Origin: a virus
Length of the DNA stretch: 30,554 bases
IMG/VR virus record: IMGVR_UViG_3300008055_000095
Coordinates: 1 to 30,554 of that record
Direction: 5' to 3' (one strand)
Below, piece by piece: positions 16,233 through 24,085 of this stretch (positions are counted from its first letter, which is position 1; each line of letters begins with the position of its first letter). The position numbers were made by a program, and so were the translations under genes. The notes under the pieces are model-generated. The model was not told the origin of the DNA, did no database searches, and saw nothing but the letters and a program-made list of their open reading frames with translations.

Positions 16233-16628
16233 ATGGCATCGCCCAATCTTGCAAACGTAACCACAATTACAGGGACGACGACGTATTTCACGCCGTCTGG
16301 CACTACTGCGGTTGTGCTTTTGCCGAATGCGGCGTCTTCCGGTCAGGTGTTCCGGATCAATCAGATTGTGGCTGCAAACGTGAATGGCACCAATGCCGTT
16401 GATGCAACGGTTTCCATTTACACAAATGGCGCTGTTGCTCAGGGGTCTGCCCCTTCTGGCGGTACTGCATATCCGATTGCCTCGACCATTTCGGTCCCGG
16501 CTGACGCTTCTTTAATCGTGGTCGATAAGACGACGGCCATCTATTTGATGGAAGGCACGTCGATCAGCGTCACTTCTGGCACGGCAAACGGGATTACTTT
16601 TAGCGTTTCCTACGAAATTATGTCGTAA
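16233..16628 (+). CDS. Putative small tail-associated structural protein
   Basis: A 131-aa protein with a strong AGGAGG site (16220-16225) that overlaps the stop of the collagen-like gene. It is rich in Thr, Ser, Ala and Val in alternating strands, with VVLLPNAASSGQVFRINQI and VDATVSIYTNGAVAQGSAPSGG, and ends ISVTSGTANGITFSVSYEIMS. The strand pattern and size resemble small beta-sandwich proteins found in phage fibre clusters. No catalytic residues are seen. It may be a tip or baseplate-like accessory of neighbouring fibres. Confidence 0.6.
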   Translation: MASPNLANVTTITGTTTYFTPSGTTAVVLLPNAASSGQVFRINQIVAANVNGTNAVDATVSIYTNGAVAQGSAPSGGTAYPIASTISVPADASLIVVDKTTAIYLMEGTSISVTSGTANGITFSVSYEIMS

Positions 16629-16640
16629 GGGTAGTAGCCT

Positions 16641-17771
16641 ATGCGCCGCTACCAAGCCAGTATCATGAGCGGCACTTACAGACCGCTTCTTACGCCGAAC
16701 GCTCCAACAAGTGTAACAGCTACGGCTGGTAGTGCGTCTGCGTCAGTGGCTTTTACTGCGCCCTCGAACACGGGCGGTGCTGCGATTACGTCTTACACGG
16801 TTATTTCTTCAGGCGGCCAGATCGCAACGGGCACATCTTCCCCGATCACAGTCTCTGGTCTCACAAACGGCACGGCTTACACGTTCACCGTTTACGCAGA
16901 AAATACCTATGGCCCGGGGGCAAGGAGCGGTCCTTCAAATTCGGTGACGCCGCAGCCATCGGTAAGTGTTGACTACCTTGTTGTCGCAGGCGGTGGTGGC
17001 GGCGCTAACGTGTTTGGTGGTGGTGGTGCAGGCGGTTTCCGTACAGGAACAGGATTTTCTGTTATACAAGGAACCACTTATACAGTCACGGTTGGCGCTG
17101 GCGGCGCTGGCGGTACCGCGTCTAGCAGTAGCCCAATAAATGGCACGGCAGGGTCAAACTCAGTATTCTCAACCATTACTTCTGCTGGTGGCGGACGCGG
17201 TGGCGCGCAAGCTGCTGGTAGTGCTGGTGGCTCTGGCGGTGGCGGCGGTGACTGGGCTGCTGGCGCGTATGCTGGCGGCGCTGGTAACACGCCAAGCACA
17301 ACTCCATCGCAGGGCTCAAACGGTGGTGCTGGTTCTGGCATAGATGGCGGCGCTGGTGGCGGTGGTGGCGCTACTTCTGCGGGCGCAAACGGCGGCGTAA
17401 ATGGCGGTAACGGCGGCGCTGGTACTGCCTCTACAATTACTGGCTCGTCCGTAACTTATGCTGGCGGTGGCGGTGGCGGGGCATTTACCGACATCCATGG
17501 CGGCACAGGCGGTTCTGGTGGCGCAGGTGGCGGTGGCGCTGGGGGCGCTAACCCGAATGGGAATGGAGCAAACGGAACTGCCAACAGAGGCGGCGGTGGT
17601 GGTGGCGGCACGCGGGCCTATGACAGTGTGGGCGGCGGTTCTGGGGGTTCTGGCGTTGTCATCATCCGTGCGCTTCAGGCGGCTGCTTCCACAACCGGGT
17701 CACCAACTGTAACAACCAGCGGAAGCTATACAATCTACACGTTCACGGCCTCTGGCTCGATCACTTACTAG
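16641..17771 (+). CDS. Fibronectin III plus glycine-rich tail adhesin
   Basis: A 376-aa protein. Residues about 18-108 form a fibronectin type III domain (APTSVTATAGSASASVAFTA, then YTVISSGG, SGLTNGTAYTFTVYAEN). The remainder opens DYLVVAGGGGGA and is dominated by runs of Gly with Ala, Ser and Asn, ending GSPTVTTSG and TFTASGSITY. Glycine-rich repeats of this kind can form polyglycine II sandwiches, as in the Salmonella phage S16 adhesin gp38, where loops bind the receptor. The Gly-rich half is paralogous to the next gene. A second in-frame ATG at 16665 (MSGTYR) is an alternative start. Confidence 0.8.
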   Translation: MRRYQASIMSGTYRPLLTPNAPTSVTATAGSASASVAFTAPSNTGGAAITSYTVISSGGQIATGTSSPITVSGLTNGTAYTFTVYAENTYGPGARSGPSNSVTPQPSVSVDYLVVAGGGGGANVFGGGGAGGFRTGTGFSVIQGTTYTVTVGAGGAGGTASSSSPINGTAGSNSVFSTITSAGGGRGGAQAAGSAGGSGGGGGDWAAGAYAGGAGNTPSTTPSQGSNGGAGSGIDGGAGGGGGATSAGANGGVNGGNGGAGTASTITGSSVTYAGGGGGGAFTDIHGGTGGSGGAGGGGAGGANPNGNGANGTANRGGGGGGGTRAYDSVGGGSGGSGVVIIRALQAAASTTGSPTVTTSGSYTIYTFTASGSITY

Positions 17772-17780
17772 GATACTGAG

Positions 17781-18626
17781 ATGCCTAACTATTCCGGCAT
17801 GTGGTCAATGGAACAGCAGTTTCAGGCGATTGGGTCTGGAAGCTGGCCTGCGCCGCCAACAATTGAATACTTGGTTATCGCAGGTGGTGGCGCTGGCGGT
17901 AGCTACAGCAATGGTGGCGGTGGCGGCGCTGGTGGCTATCGGACCGCGTCAGGCGTGGCTATTGCATTTGGCAGCGCATACACCGTAACCGTTGGTGCTG
18001 GGGGCGCAGCGGCTGGTTCAACCGTTCCGGGTGGTAATGGTAGTAACTCAGTTTTTGGTGCTATCACCGCGACAGGCGGCGGTGGCGGCGGCTCGGGTAA
18101 TAATCCTGTTGGAGGTAATAGCGGCGGCTCCGGGGGCGGCGGCGGTGGCACAGGTGGCGCTGGAACATCTGGCCAAGGCAACGCTGGCGGAAACTCTGAC
18201 TATAGCGTCGGTCCGTATGGCGGCGGTGGCGGTGGCGGCGCTGGCGCTGTTGGCGGCAATGCTGGAACCGGTTTCTCTGGCACTGGTGGCGCTGGACTTA
18301 GTTCTTCAATTACAGGAACGGCTGTAACTCGCGGTGGCGGCGGTGGCGGTTCTGGAGATACTGCTGCGGCGGGTGGCGCTGGCGGCGGTGGCGCTGGCGG
18401 AGGATTGAGCGGAGGCGCCGGGACGGCAGGCACTGCTAATACGGGAGGCGGTGGTGGCGGTGGCTATGCTGGCGGTCCTACTTATATTGCAGGAACAGGC
18501 GGATCTGGTGTTGTTATCATTAGCACCACAGCAACTGCCACATCGACTACTGGCTCGCCAACTGTTACAACGTCAGGTAATTTTAACATTTACACGTTCA
18601 CGAGCAGCGGCTCGATCACATTCTGA
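17781..18626 (+). CDS. Glycine-rich tail adhesin, paralogue of the previous gene
   Basis: A 281-aa protein. After a short N-terminus it reads EYLVIAGGGAGG and is then dominated by Gly runs, matching the Gly-rich part of the previous product in its opening, its strand (AYTVTVGAGG against TYTVTVGAGG), the GSNSVFGAIT motif and its end (GSPTVTTSG, then TFTSSGSITF). It lacks the fibronectin domain. Polyglycine II-type adhesion domain is the best structural guess. Two adhesins may broaden host range or form a mixed tip. Confidence 0.78.
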   Translation: MPNYSGMWSMEQQFQAIGSGSWPAPPTIEYLVIAGGGAGGSYSNGGGGGAGGYRTASGVAIAFGSAYTVTVGAGGAAAGSTVPGGNGSNSVFGAITATGGGGGGSGNNPVGGNSGGSGGGGGGTGGAGTSGQGNAGGNSDYSVGPYGGGGGGGAGAVGGNAGTGFSGTGGAGLSSSITGTAVTRGGGGGGSGDTAAAGGAGGGGAGGGLSGGAGTAGTANTGGGGGGGYAGGPTYIAGTGGSGVVIISTTATATSTTGSPTVTTSGNFNIYTFTSSGSITF

Positions 18627-18634
18627 GGTTAGCT

Positions 18635-18973
18635 ATGGCGCACTTTGCAAAAGTTGAAAACGACATCGTCACTCAGGTCATTGTGGCCGAGCAAGATGTA
18701 ATTGACAGTGGCCTGTTTGGAGAGGGGTGGGTACAGACCTCGTATAACACCCATGGCGGCCAGCATCCTGAAGGCCGTCCGCTACGCAAGAATTTTGCGG
18801 GGGTCGGCTATACCTACGATGCAGAACGTGACGCCTTTATTCCTCCGCAAACATTTCCTAGCTGGTCGCTGAATGAGGAAACGTGTCTTTGGGAACCGCC
18901 TGTTACATATCCCAATGACGGTAAGCGCTATGTGTGGAACGAAGAAACACTGACTTGGGTTGAAAGTCTATGA
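18635..18973 (+). CDS. Conserved phage tail-region protein, 112 aa
   Basis: A 112-aa protein starting MAHFAKVENDIVTQVIVAEQ. It contains GWVQTSYNTHGGQHPEGRPLR (residues 30-51), NFAGVGYTYDAERDAFIPPQ, FPSWSLNEETCLWEPPV and ends RYVWNEETLTWVESL. The set HFA-V, W-QTSYN, R-N-AGxGYTYD, AFI-P, PSW-L-----W-PP is a conserved phage pattern often seen by tail fibre genes; I know no proven role, but a fibre chaperone or capping role is plausible. Its TGA overlaps the ATG of the LamG fibre gene by 4 nt, so the two are probably coupled. Confidence 0.7.
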   Translation: MAHFAKVENDIVTQVIVAEQDVIDSGLFGEGWVQTSYNTHGGQHPEGRPLRKNFAGVGYTYDAERDAFIPPQTFPSWSLNEETCLWEPPVTYPNDGKRYVWNEETLTWVESL

Positions 18974-21900
18974 GCGACTATCAGGGCAACATCATTATCA
19001 AGAACCCTACGGCTCCTGCTGGGCCGTTTGAGAATGGCGCTGCTCCTGGTGTTTGGAAGCTCAGTGAAGTGCTGCCTTTTGTCCGTCAGGGCATCTGGCC
19101 GACGCAAGGCATTCAAGGGAAAGACCCGTACTTTCCCTTGAATGCCTTGCTGCTCTCAACAACGTCCCTCAGCAACGCGAACAACAACCTGTTCGTGGAC
19201 AGCAGTGGCGCGTTCAATCCGATCAGCCGCAACGGCAACACCACGCAGGGCAGCTTCACGCCTTATGGGGTTAATTGGTCGAATTACTTTGACGGGTCTG
19301 GAGACTATCTGACAATTGCGAGTAATGCTGCCTTTGGTATGGGCACCGGAGACTTCACTATAGAGTGCTGGATTAATCCCACTGCTTTCACAGGTAGTGG
19401 TAACGTGCTTGTTGATATGCGCTCCGGCACTGAGCCTTCTGTGCGGCCTGATCTTGAGTATAATAGCTCTGGTACTCTCAATTACCGCGTTAACGGTTCA
19501 ACCGTAATTAGCGGCGGCACGCTTGTAATTGGTACTTGGTCGCACGTTGTCATTTGCCGCTCGGGAACGACAACCAAAATGTTCCTTAACGGAACGCAGG
19601 TCGGTTCTAGTTACACAGACAGCAATAACTACGGCTCGTCCGCCGCCTGCCGGATTGGTGCGGACGACGACGGATCACCAAATGCTTACGTCAATGGCTA
19701 TATGTCGAATGTTCGCGTCGTCAAAGGCACCGCAGTCTACACGTCCAACTTCACAGTTCCAACAGCCAACCTTACCGCAATTAGCGGCACCAGCTTGCTA
19801 ACCTGCCAGAGCAACCGCTTCCTTGATGCAAGCACAAATAACTTCGCGGTCACTGCCAATGGCAACACCGCAGTCACCGAATTCAGCCCGTTCTCGCCCG
19901 CCTATCCCGGCATGACCGGCTACAACCAGAGCGACATTCAGTATTGGTCCGGGTATTTCGATGGGAGTGGGGATTATCTCTATTACGGAGCAAACTCCGC
20001 GTTTGCCTTTGGCACGGGAAATTTCACGGTAGAGTTTTTTGTCTATACGACAAGCACCGCCAGCCAAATGATTTACGATACCATCCAGCCCGGAATTAGC
20101 GGCGGCGGGTCAAACAGGTTTTACGTCCACACAAACACAAGCCAGCAGATTGTTGTCGGCCCCGCAACAAGTACGTTGACAACGACTGGGACAATTACTC
20201 TCGGAGCGTGGAACCATATCGCCGTCGTTCGGAATGGCTCGACGAGGACGGTGTACATCAATGGTGTGTCTGCGGGGTCAGATACTTTTAGCGGTGATCT
20301 GAGTTCTGGGTATGCCTCGGTTGGGTTTGACCGGGCATCTGGTGGCTCCATTATCCTGAATGGATACCTTTCCAATTTGCGGGCAGTTAAAGGTACAGCG
20401 GTCTATACCAGCACATTCACGCCGCCTACCGCTCCGCTCACTGCGATCAGCGGCACATCATTGTTGGTCTGCCAGTCAGCCGCATTTACGGACAATAGCA
20501 CGAACAACTTCGTCGTCACCATCAACGGCAACACCACCGTCACGGGTAACAATCCGTTTCAGGCGGGGCTGTACAGCAACTATTTTGATGGGTCGGGCGA
20601 CTATTTCACCGTTCCATACACGACGGCAAACTTCGACTGGTGGACTTCCGGCAGCGATTTCACAATTGAGTATTGGTTTTTTGCCAATAGCTTGACCGGC
20701 ATTTCATATAATGATGCTGGCATTCTTCACTCAACCGCAGTGGGCAATCGCAGCGCCACCGCTGCTACGGATTACTGGAGCTTTGGCCCTACATCAGCAG
20801 GAACAGTTACTTTTTACTACTACAATGGCGGCGGAAATGCCGTGACTAGCAGCGCCACATTTACTAATAATTCTTGGAACCATGTCGCTATGACGAAAAC
20901 CTCGTCTGGCATTACGGTATTTGTTAACGGTGTGGCGGGTACAACAACAGCCATTAGTGGCACTCCGCAGTCTAGTACTGGGGTTCCGTTGACTGTTGGT
21001 CAAGGTAACAATTCTAGCTTCAACGGCTACATTAGTAACCTGCGTATTGTGCGCGGAACGGCTATATACAGCGGCAACTTCACTGTCCCGACTTCATCCT
21101 TGACTGCGGTGACGAACACTAAGCTGCTCACCTGTCAGTCAGCACGGTTTATTGATAACAGCACCAATGCGCTGACGCTGACTATTACCGGAAACACCTC
21201 CGTCCAGCCCTTCGATCCCTTCTACACGTCCACTATCGCCAGCAACGGCGGGTCGATGTACTTTGATGGGACGGGGGATTATCTGCGTGGCGCTAATGGC
21301 CCGGCTTTCCAATTCGGAACTGGAGACTTCACGGTTGAAATGTGGGCCTACTTTATGGACCCCTCAGCAACTAATAGGCCGCTATTTGATAATGGCGCAA
21401 CCTCCAACACCGGACGGTTGCTAATTAGGCAAGGCAACGATGCTGGTACGGCAAACGTAGTTAATGCGTTCGTATCTGGCACAACAGCAAGTTCTCCAAC
21501 CATACAGTTTTATTCATGGACCCATGTGGCGGTCGTCCGGCAATCAGGTACAGTTAAGATTTATATCAACGGTGTAGGCGGTACGGGGGTTACAGCTACG
21601 GCTGATCTTAGCCAGAATGCCTGTTTGCTCGGTGCGTTTTACGATGTCTTGGCAGCAAACTTCACCGGATATATGAGTAATGTCCGTGTCACCAAAGGCA
21701 CCGCAATCTACACGGCTAACTTCACACCGCCCACTGCGCCTGTCACGCCATCAGCAAACACTAGTCTCCTCGTCAACGGCATGAACGCTGGTGCATACGA
21801 CGCAACGGCGATTAATGACATGGAGACTGTCGGCGACGCGCAGGTTAGCACGGTGCAGAGTAAATTTGGCGGGTCGTCGATGTATTTCGATGGTAGCGGC

Positions 21901-22443
21901 GACAACTTATTCATGCCCAGTGCGACCAACATGAACTTTGGCACTGGAAATTGGACCATTGAGTGCTGGGTCTACGTTTCCACGCGCACTACGAACTATC
22001 CGCTGATCTTCGGCAACAATAGAGGTAGCTTTACGACGGATGCGCTTGCTTTAACAAATAGCAATGCTGACAGTGTATCCTACAACGATAAGTTCGTAAT
22101 TGCATGGGGTAGCGGGGGCTGGTCCAGCCCATCTGCTGGAAATAGCCAGCTTTTGGTTGCTAACGTGACCAACAGCACCGGCACTTGGTATCATCTCGCC
22201 ATCGTCCGGGATAGCAGCACGTCGGTTAAGATGTTTAGAAACGGCACTCAGGTAGCTAACGCTACGGTATCTTCTGGCGCAACTTTCAACTGGGGCTACA
22301 GCGGGGCTTTCGTGGGCGGCGGCAACTGGGACGGTGCTCAAGGCTACTTCAATGGTTATATCGACGATCTCCGCATCACCCGGGGCGTCGCCCGCTACAC
22401 CACCACATTCACGCCGCCGACGCAGGCGTTCCCAATTTACTAA
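18970..22443 (+). CDS. Large tail fibre with five LamG-like lectin domains
   Basis: A 1157-aa protein, overlapping the previous stop by 4 nt. Residues 1-95 are a probable virion-attachment region (APGVWKLSEVLPFVRQGIWP). Five concanavalin-like (LamG_3 type) domains follow, starting near residues 105, 327, 537, 763 and 970, each opening with YFDG(S/T)GDx, then FGTG(D/N)(F/W)T(I/V)Exx, W(S/N/T/Y)H(V/I/L)A, a (F/Y)(L/I/V)NG(T/V) strand and GYxSNxRxxKGTAxYT. Between domains lie SLLxCQSxRFxDxSTNN linkers. Such domains often bind glycans; the fibre may read several sugars. Inside the 5' end lies a perfect 20-bp inverted repeat (19104-19150). Domain recognition is by conserved strands, not alignment. 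Confidence 0.88.
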   Translation: MSDYQGNIIIKNPTAPAGPFENGAAPGVWKLSEVLPFVRQGIWPTQGIQGKDPYFPLNALLLSTTSLSNANNNLFVDSSGAFNPISRNGNTTQGSFTPYGVNWSNYFDGSGDYLTIASNAAFGMGTGDFTIECWINPTAFTGSGNVLVDMRSGTEPSVRPDLEYNSSGTLNYRVNGSTVISGGTLVIGTWSHVVICRSGTTTKMFLNGTQVGSSYTDSNNYGSSAACRIGADDDGSPNAYVNGYMSNVRVVKGTAVYTSNFTVPTANLTAISGTSLLTCQSNRFLDASTNNFAVTANGNTAVTEFSPFSPAYPGMTGYNQSDIQYWSGYFDGSGDYLYYGANSAFAFGTGNFTVEFFVYTTSTASQMIYDTIQPGISGGGSNRFYVHTNTSQQIVVGPATSTLTTTGTITLGAWNHIAVVRNGSTRTVYINGVSAGSDTFSGDLSSGYASVGFDRASGGSIILNGYLSNLRAVKGTAVYTSTFTPPTAPLTAISGTSLLVCQSAAFTDNSTNNFVVTINGNTTVTGNNPFQAGLYSNYFDGSGDYFTVPYTTANFDWWTSGSDFTIEYWFFANSLTGISYNDAGILHSTAVGNRSATAATDYWSFGPTSAGTVTFYYYNGGGNAVTSSATFTNNSWNHVAMTKTSSGITVFVNGVAGTTTAISGTPQSSTGVPLTVGQGNNSSFNGYISNLRIVRGTAIYSGNFTVPTSSLTAVTNTKLLTCQSARFIDNSTNALTLTITGNTSVQPFDPFYTSTIASNGGSMYFDGTGDYLRGANGPAFQFGTGDFTVEMWAYFMDPSATNRPLFDNGATSNTGRLLIRQGNDAGTANVVNAFVSGTTASSPTIQFYSWTHVAVVRQSGTVKIYINGVGGTGVTATADLSQNACLLGAFYDVLAANFTGYMSNVRVTKGTAIYTANFTPPTAPVTPSANTSLLVNGMNAGAYDATAINDMETVGDAQVSTVQSKFGGSSMYFDGSGDNLFMPSATNMNFGTGNWTIECWVYVSTRTTNYPLIFGNNRGSFTTDALALTNSNADSVSYNDKFVIAWGSGGWSSPSAGNSQLLVANVTNSTGTWYHLAIVRDSSTSVKMFRNGTQVANATVSSGATFNWGYSGAFVGGGNWDGAQGYFNGYIDDLRITRGVARYTTTFTPPTQAFPIY
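19104..19150 (+). repeat. Perfect 20-bp inverted repeat, 7-nt loop, inside the LamG fibre gene
   Basis: Bases 19104-19123 are the exact reverse complement of 19131-19150, with loop ACCCGTA at 19124-19130. The arms encode QGIQGK and FPLNAL in the reading frame, about residues 46-60 of the fibre protein, just after its attachment region. No T-tract follows. A stem this long will almost never arise by chance in coding sequence. Confidence 0.95.
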
Positions 22444-22454
22444 GGAGAAAGCAT

Positions 22455-22916
22455 ATGGCCGTAACTTTAACTTGGGGCATTGCAGCCATGGAATGCTTTG
22501 CCCGTCTTGGCGAATATAATGATGTCGTTTTCAAGGTTAGCTGGACGCTGACGGCCTTGGATGACGCTACTGGCAACACTGCAACGACGCAGGGTATGCA
22601 GCCTGTTCCAATTGATCCCACAGCACCTTTCACGCCTTATGCGGATCTCACAGAGGCACAAGTCATTGCTTGGGTGCAGACCGGTCTCGGCACAGCGCTT
22701 GTTGCTCAGTATGAGGCCGATGTGACCAATCAGGTTGACCCTGAGATCATCTTCCCCGATCTGCCTTGGGCTCCTCCGCCCACTCCGGCCCCTACGCCTG
22801 AACCCACTCCTGAGCCTACTCCGGCACCGACTCCCGAGCCGACACCTGAGCCAACAGTAGCGCCCAGCATTGACAATGGCGCATCTGGAAACGATAGTCT
22901 TACGGCAAACATTTAA
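22455..22916 (+). CDS. Conserved phage protein with Pro-rich repeat tail
   Basis: A 153-aa protein with AAGGAG at 22442-22447. Residues 1-105 form a small conserved domain: MAVTLTWGIAAMEC, DVVFKVSWTLTALDD, FTPYADLTEAQVIAWVQTGLG. I have seen this pattern in structural gene clusters of cyanophages and other aquatic phages, where its role is unknown. Residues about 108-140 are a run of Pro-Thr-Pro-Glu/Ala repeats, likely an extended stalk, and the end is short and polar. It lies after the LamG fibre, so it may be a small fibre-associated protein with a flexible stalk. Confidence 0.68.
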   Translation: MAVTLTWGIAAMECFARLGEYNDVVFKVSWTLTALDDATGNTATTQGMQPVPIDPTAPFTPYADLTEAQVIAWVQTGLGTALVAQYEADVTNQVDPEIIFPDLPWAPPPTPAPTPEPTPEPTPAPTPEPTPEPTVAPSIDNGASGNDSLTANI

Positions 22917-22944
22917 GCTGTAATTCTATTGAGGATGCTATTCT

Positions 22945-24021
22945 ATGTCCGCCACGAGGCCGCGCATTTGCGTCTACGCCATCTCTAAAAACGAAGAGAT
23001 GTTCGTCGAGAGGTTCTGCAATTCATCCAAGGATGCAGACCTCATCCTCATAGCGGACACAGGTAGCACTGATCGAACGGTAGACTTAGCAGAGCAGTGC
23101 GGTGCGCAGGTTCATCATATCTGCATCACGCCTTGGCGGTTCGACGATGCTCGTAATGCCGCCTTGGCGCTGATCCCCAAAGACATCGACATTTGCGTCA
23201 GCCTCGATCTTGATGAGGAGCTTCAGCCAGGTTGGCGTGAAGAGATCGAGCGCGTCTGGACTGAAGACACGACGCGCCTGCGCTACAAGTTTGATTGGGG
23301 CGCAGGCATCGCCTTTTATTATGAAAAGATCCATGCTCGGCACGGCTACCGCTGGACGCACCCGTGCCATGAGTATCCGATTCCGTACCTGATCGATGAG
23401 AAATACGCGCAGACCGACATGCTGCTGGTGATCCATAAGCCCGATCCGACCAAGAGCCGTGGTCAGTATCTGCATCTGCTTGAGATGTCGGTTAAAGAAG
23501 ACCCAAATGACCCGCGTAACGCCTTTTACTACGCCCGCGAACTCTCTTTCCACGGTCAGTGGGAGCGCGCTATTGAGGAGTGTAACCGCTACTTGTCCCT
23601 CCCCGGAGCCAACTGGGCAAATGAGCGTTGCTACGCTTATCGCGTTATCTCTCGTTGCTATAACGAGCTTGGCGACTGGGAAAATGCGATTAAAGCTGCT
23701 CGCCAAGGTGTGATTGAAGCACCTTATACCCGTGAACCTTGGTGTGAGATTGCAAAACTTGCCTACCAGCGTCACAAATGGGCCGAATGCTATGGCGCAG
23801 CCATGTCAGCACTGGCCATTGAGCAGCGTGAATGGGTTTACACCGTCGATCCTGAGGTTTGGGGCGCTATGCCACATGACTATGCCAGCATCGCTGCATG
23901 GCATTTAGGGATGAAAGAAGAGGCTCTAAAGCATATTCGACTTGCTATTGAGCTTTCTCCGGAGGATGAAAGGCTCAAGGCTAATCTCGTCTTTATGGAA
24001 GACAATGAGGGTGAGGAATAA
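22945..24021 (+). CDS. GT2-like glycosyltransferase with TPR-like C-terminus
   Basis: A 358-aa protein. The N-terminal half has GT-A/family 2 features: RICVYAISKNEEMFVERF (7-24), ADTGSTDRTVDLA (37-49), FDDARNAAL (66-74) and the metal-binding DxD at 88-90 (SLDLDEEL). Family 2 enzymes transfer a sugar from a nucleotide-sugar donor. Residues about 170-345 form helical repeats of TPR type (PRNAFYYARELSFHGQWERA, then RCYNELGDWENAIKAA). No signal peptide or membrane segment is visible, so it should act in the cytoplasm. GAGG at 22931-22934 precedes the start. Its place among adhesins suggests it may modify a virion protein or host surface precursor. Confidence 0.85.
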   Translation: MSATRPRICVYAISKNEEMFVERFCNSSKDADLILIADTGSTDRTVDLAEQCGAQVHHICITPWRFDDARNAALALIPKDIDICVSLDLDEELQPGWREEIERVWTEDTTRLRYKFDWGAGIAFYYEKIHARHGYRWTHPCHEYPIPYLIDEKYAQTDMLLVIHKPDPTKSRGQYLHLLEMSVKEDPNDPRNAFYYARELSFHGQWERAIEECNRYLSLPGANWANERCYAYRVISRCYNELGDWENAIKAARQGVIEAPYTREPWCEIAKLAYQRHKWAECYGAAMSALAIEQREWVYTVDPEVWGAMPHDYASIAAWHLGMKEEALKHIRLAIELSPEDERLKANLVFMEDNEGEE

Positions 24022-24047
24022 CGCTATAGCGTTTGCCGACTTTTTTT
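24020..24047 (+). terminator. Weak hairpin plus T-tract after the glycosyltransferase
   Basis: AACGC (24020-24024) pairs with GCGTT (24029-24033) around TATA, and a run of seven T lies at 24041-24047. The gap between hairpin and T-run makes this a poor intrinsic terminator. It marks the end of the adhesin island. Confidence 0.3.
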
Positions 24048-24085
24048 GTTAGTCATGTCCAAGCAATCGAGGCATGTGAGCGGCT

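Noticed and set aside
14521-18626. Diversity-generating retroelement acting on adhesins
   Set aside because: No reverse transcriptase, template repeat or biased adenine substitution is visible in the window; repeats are due to collagen and Gly-rich composition.
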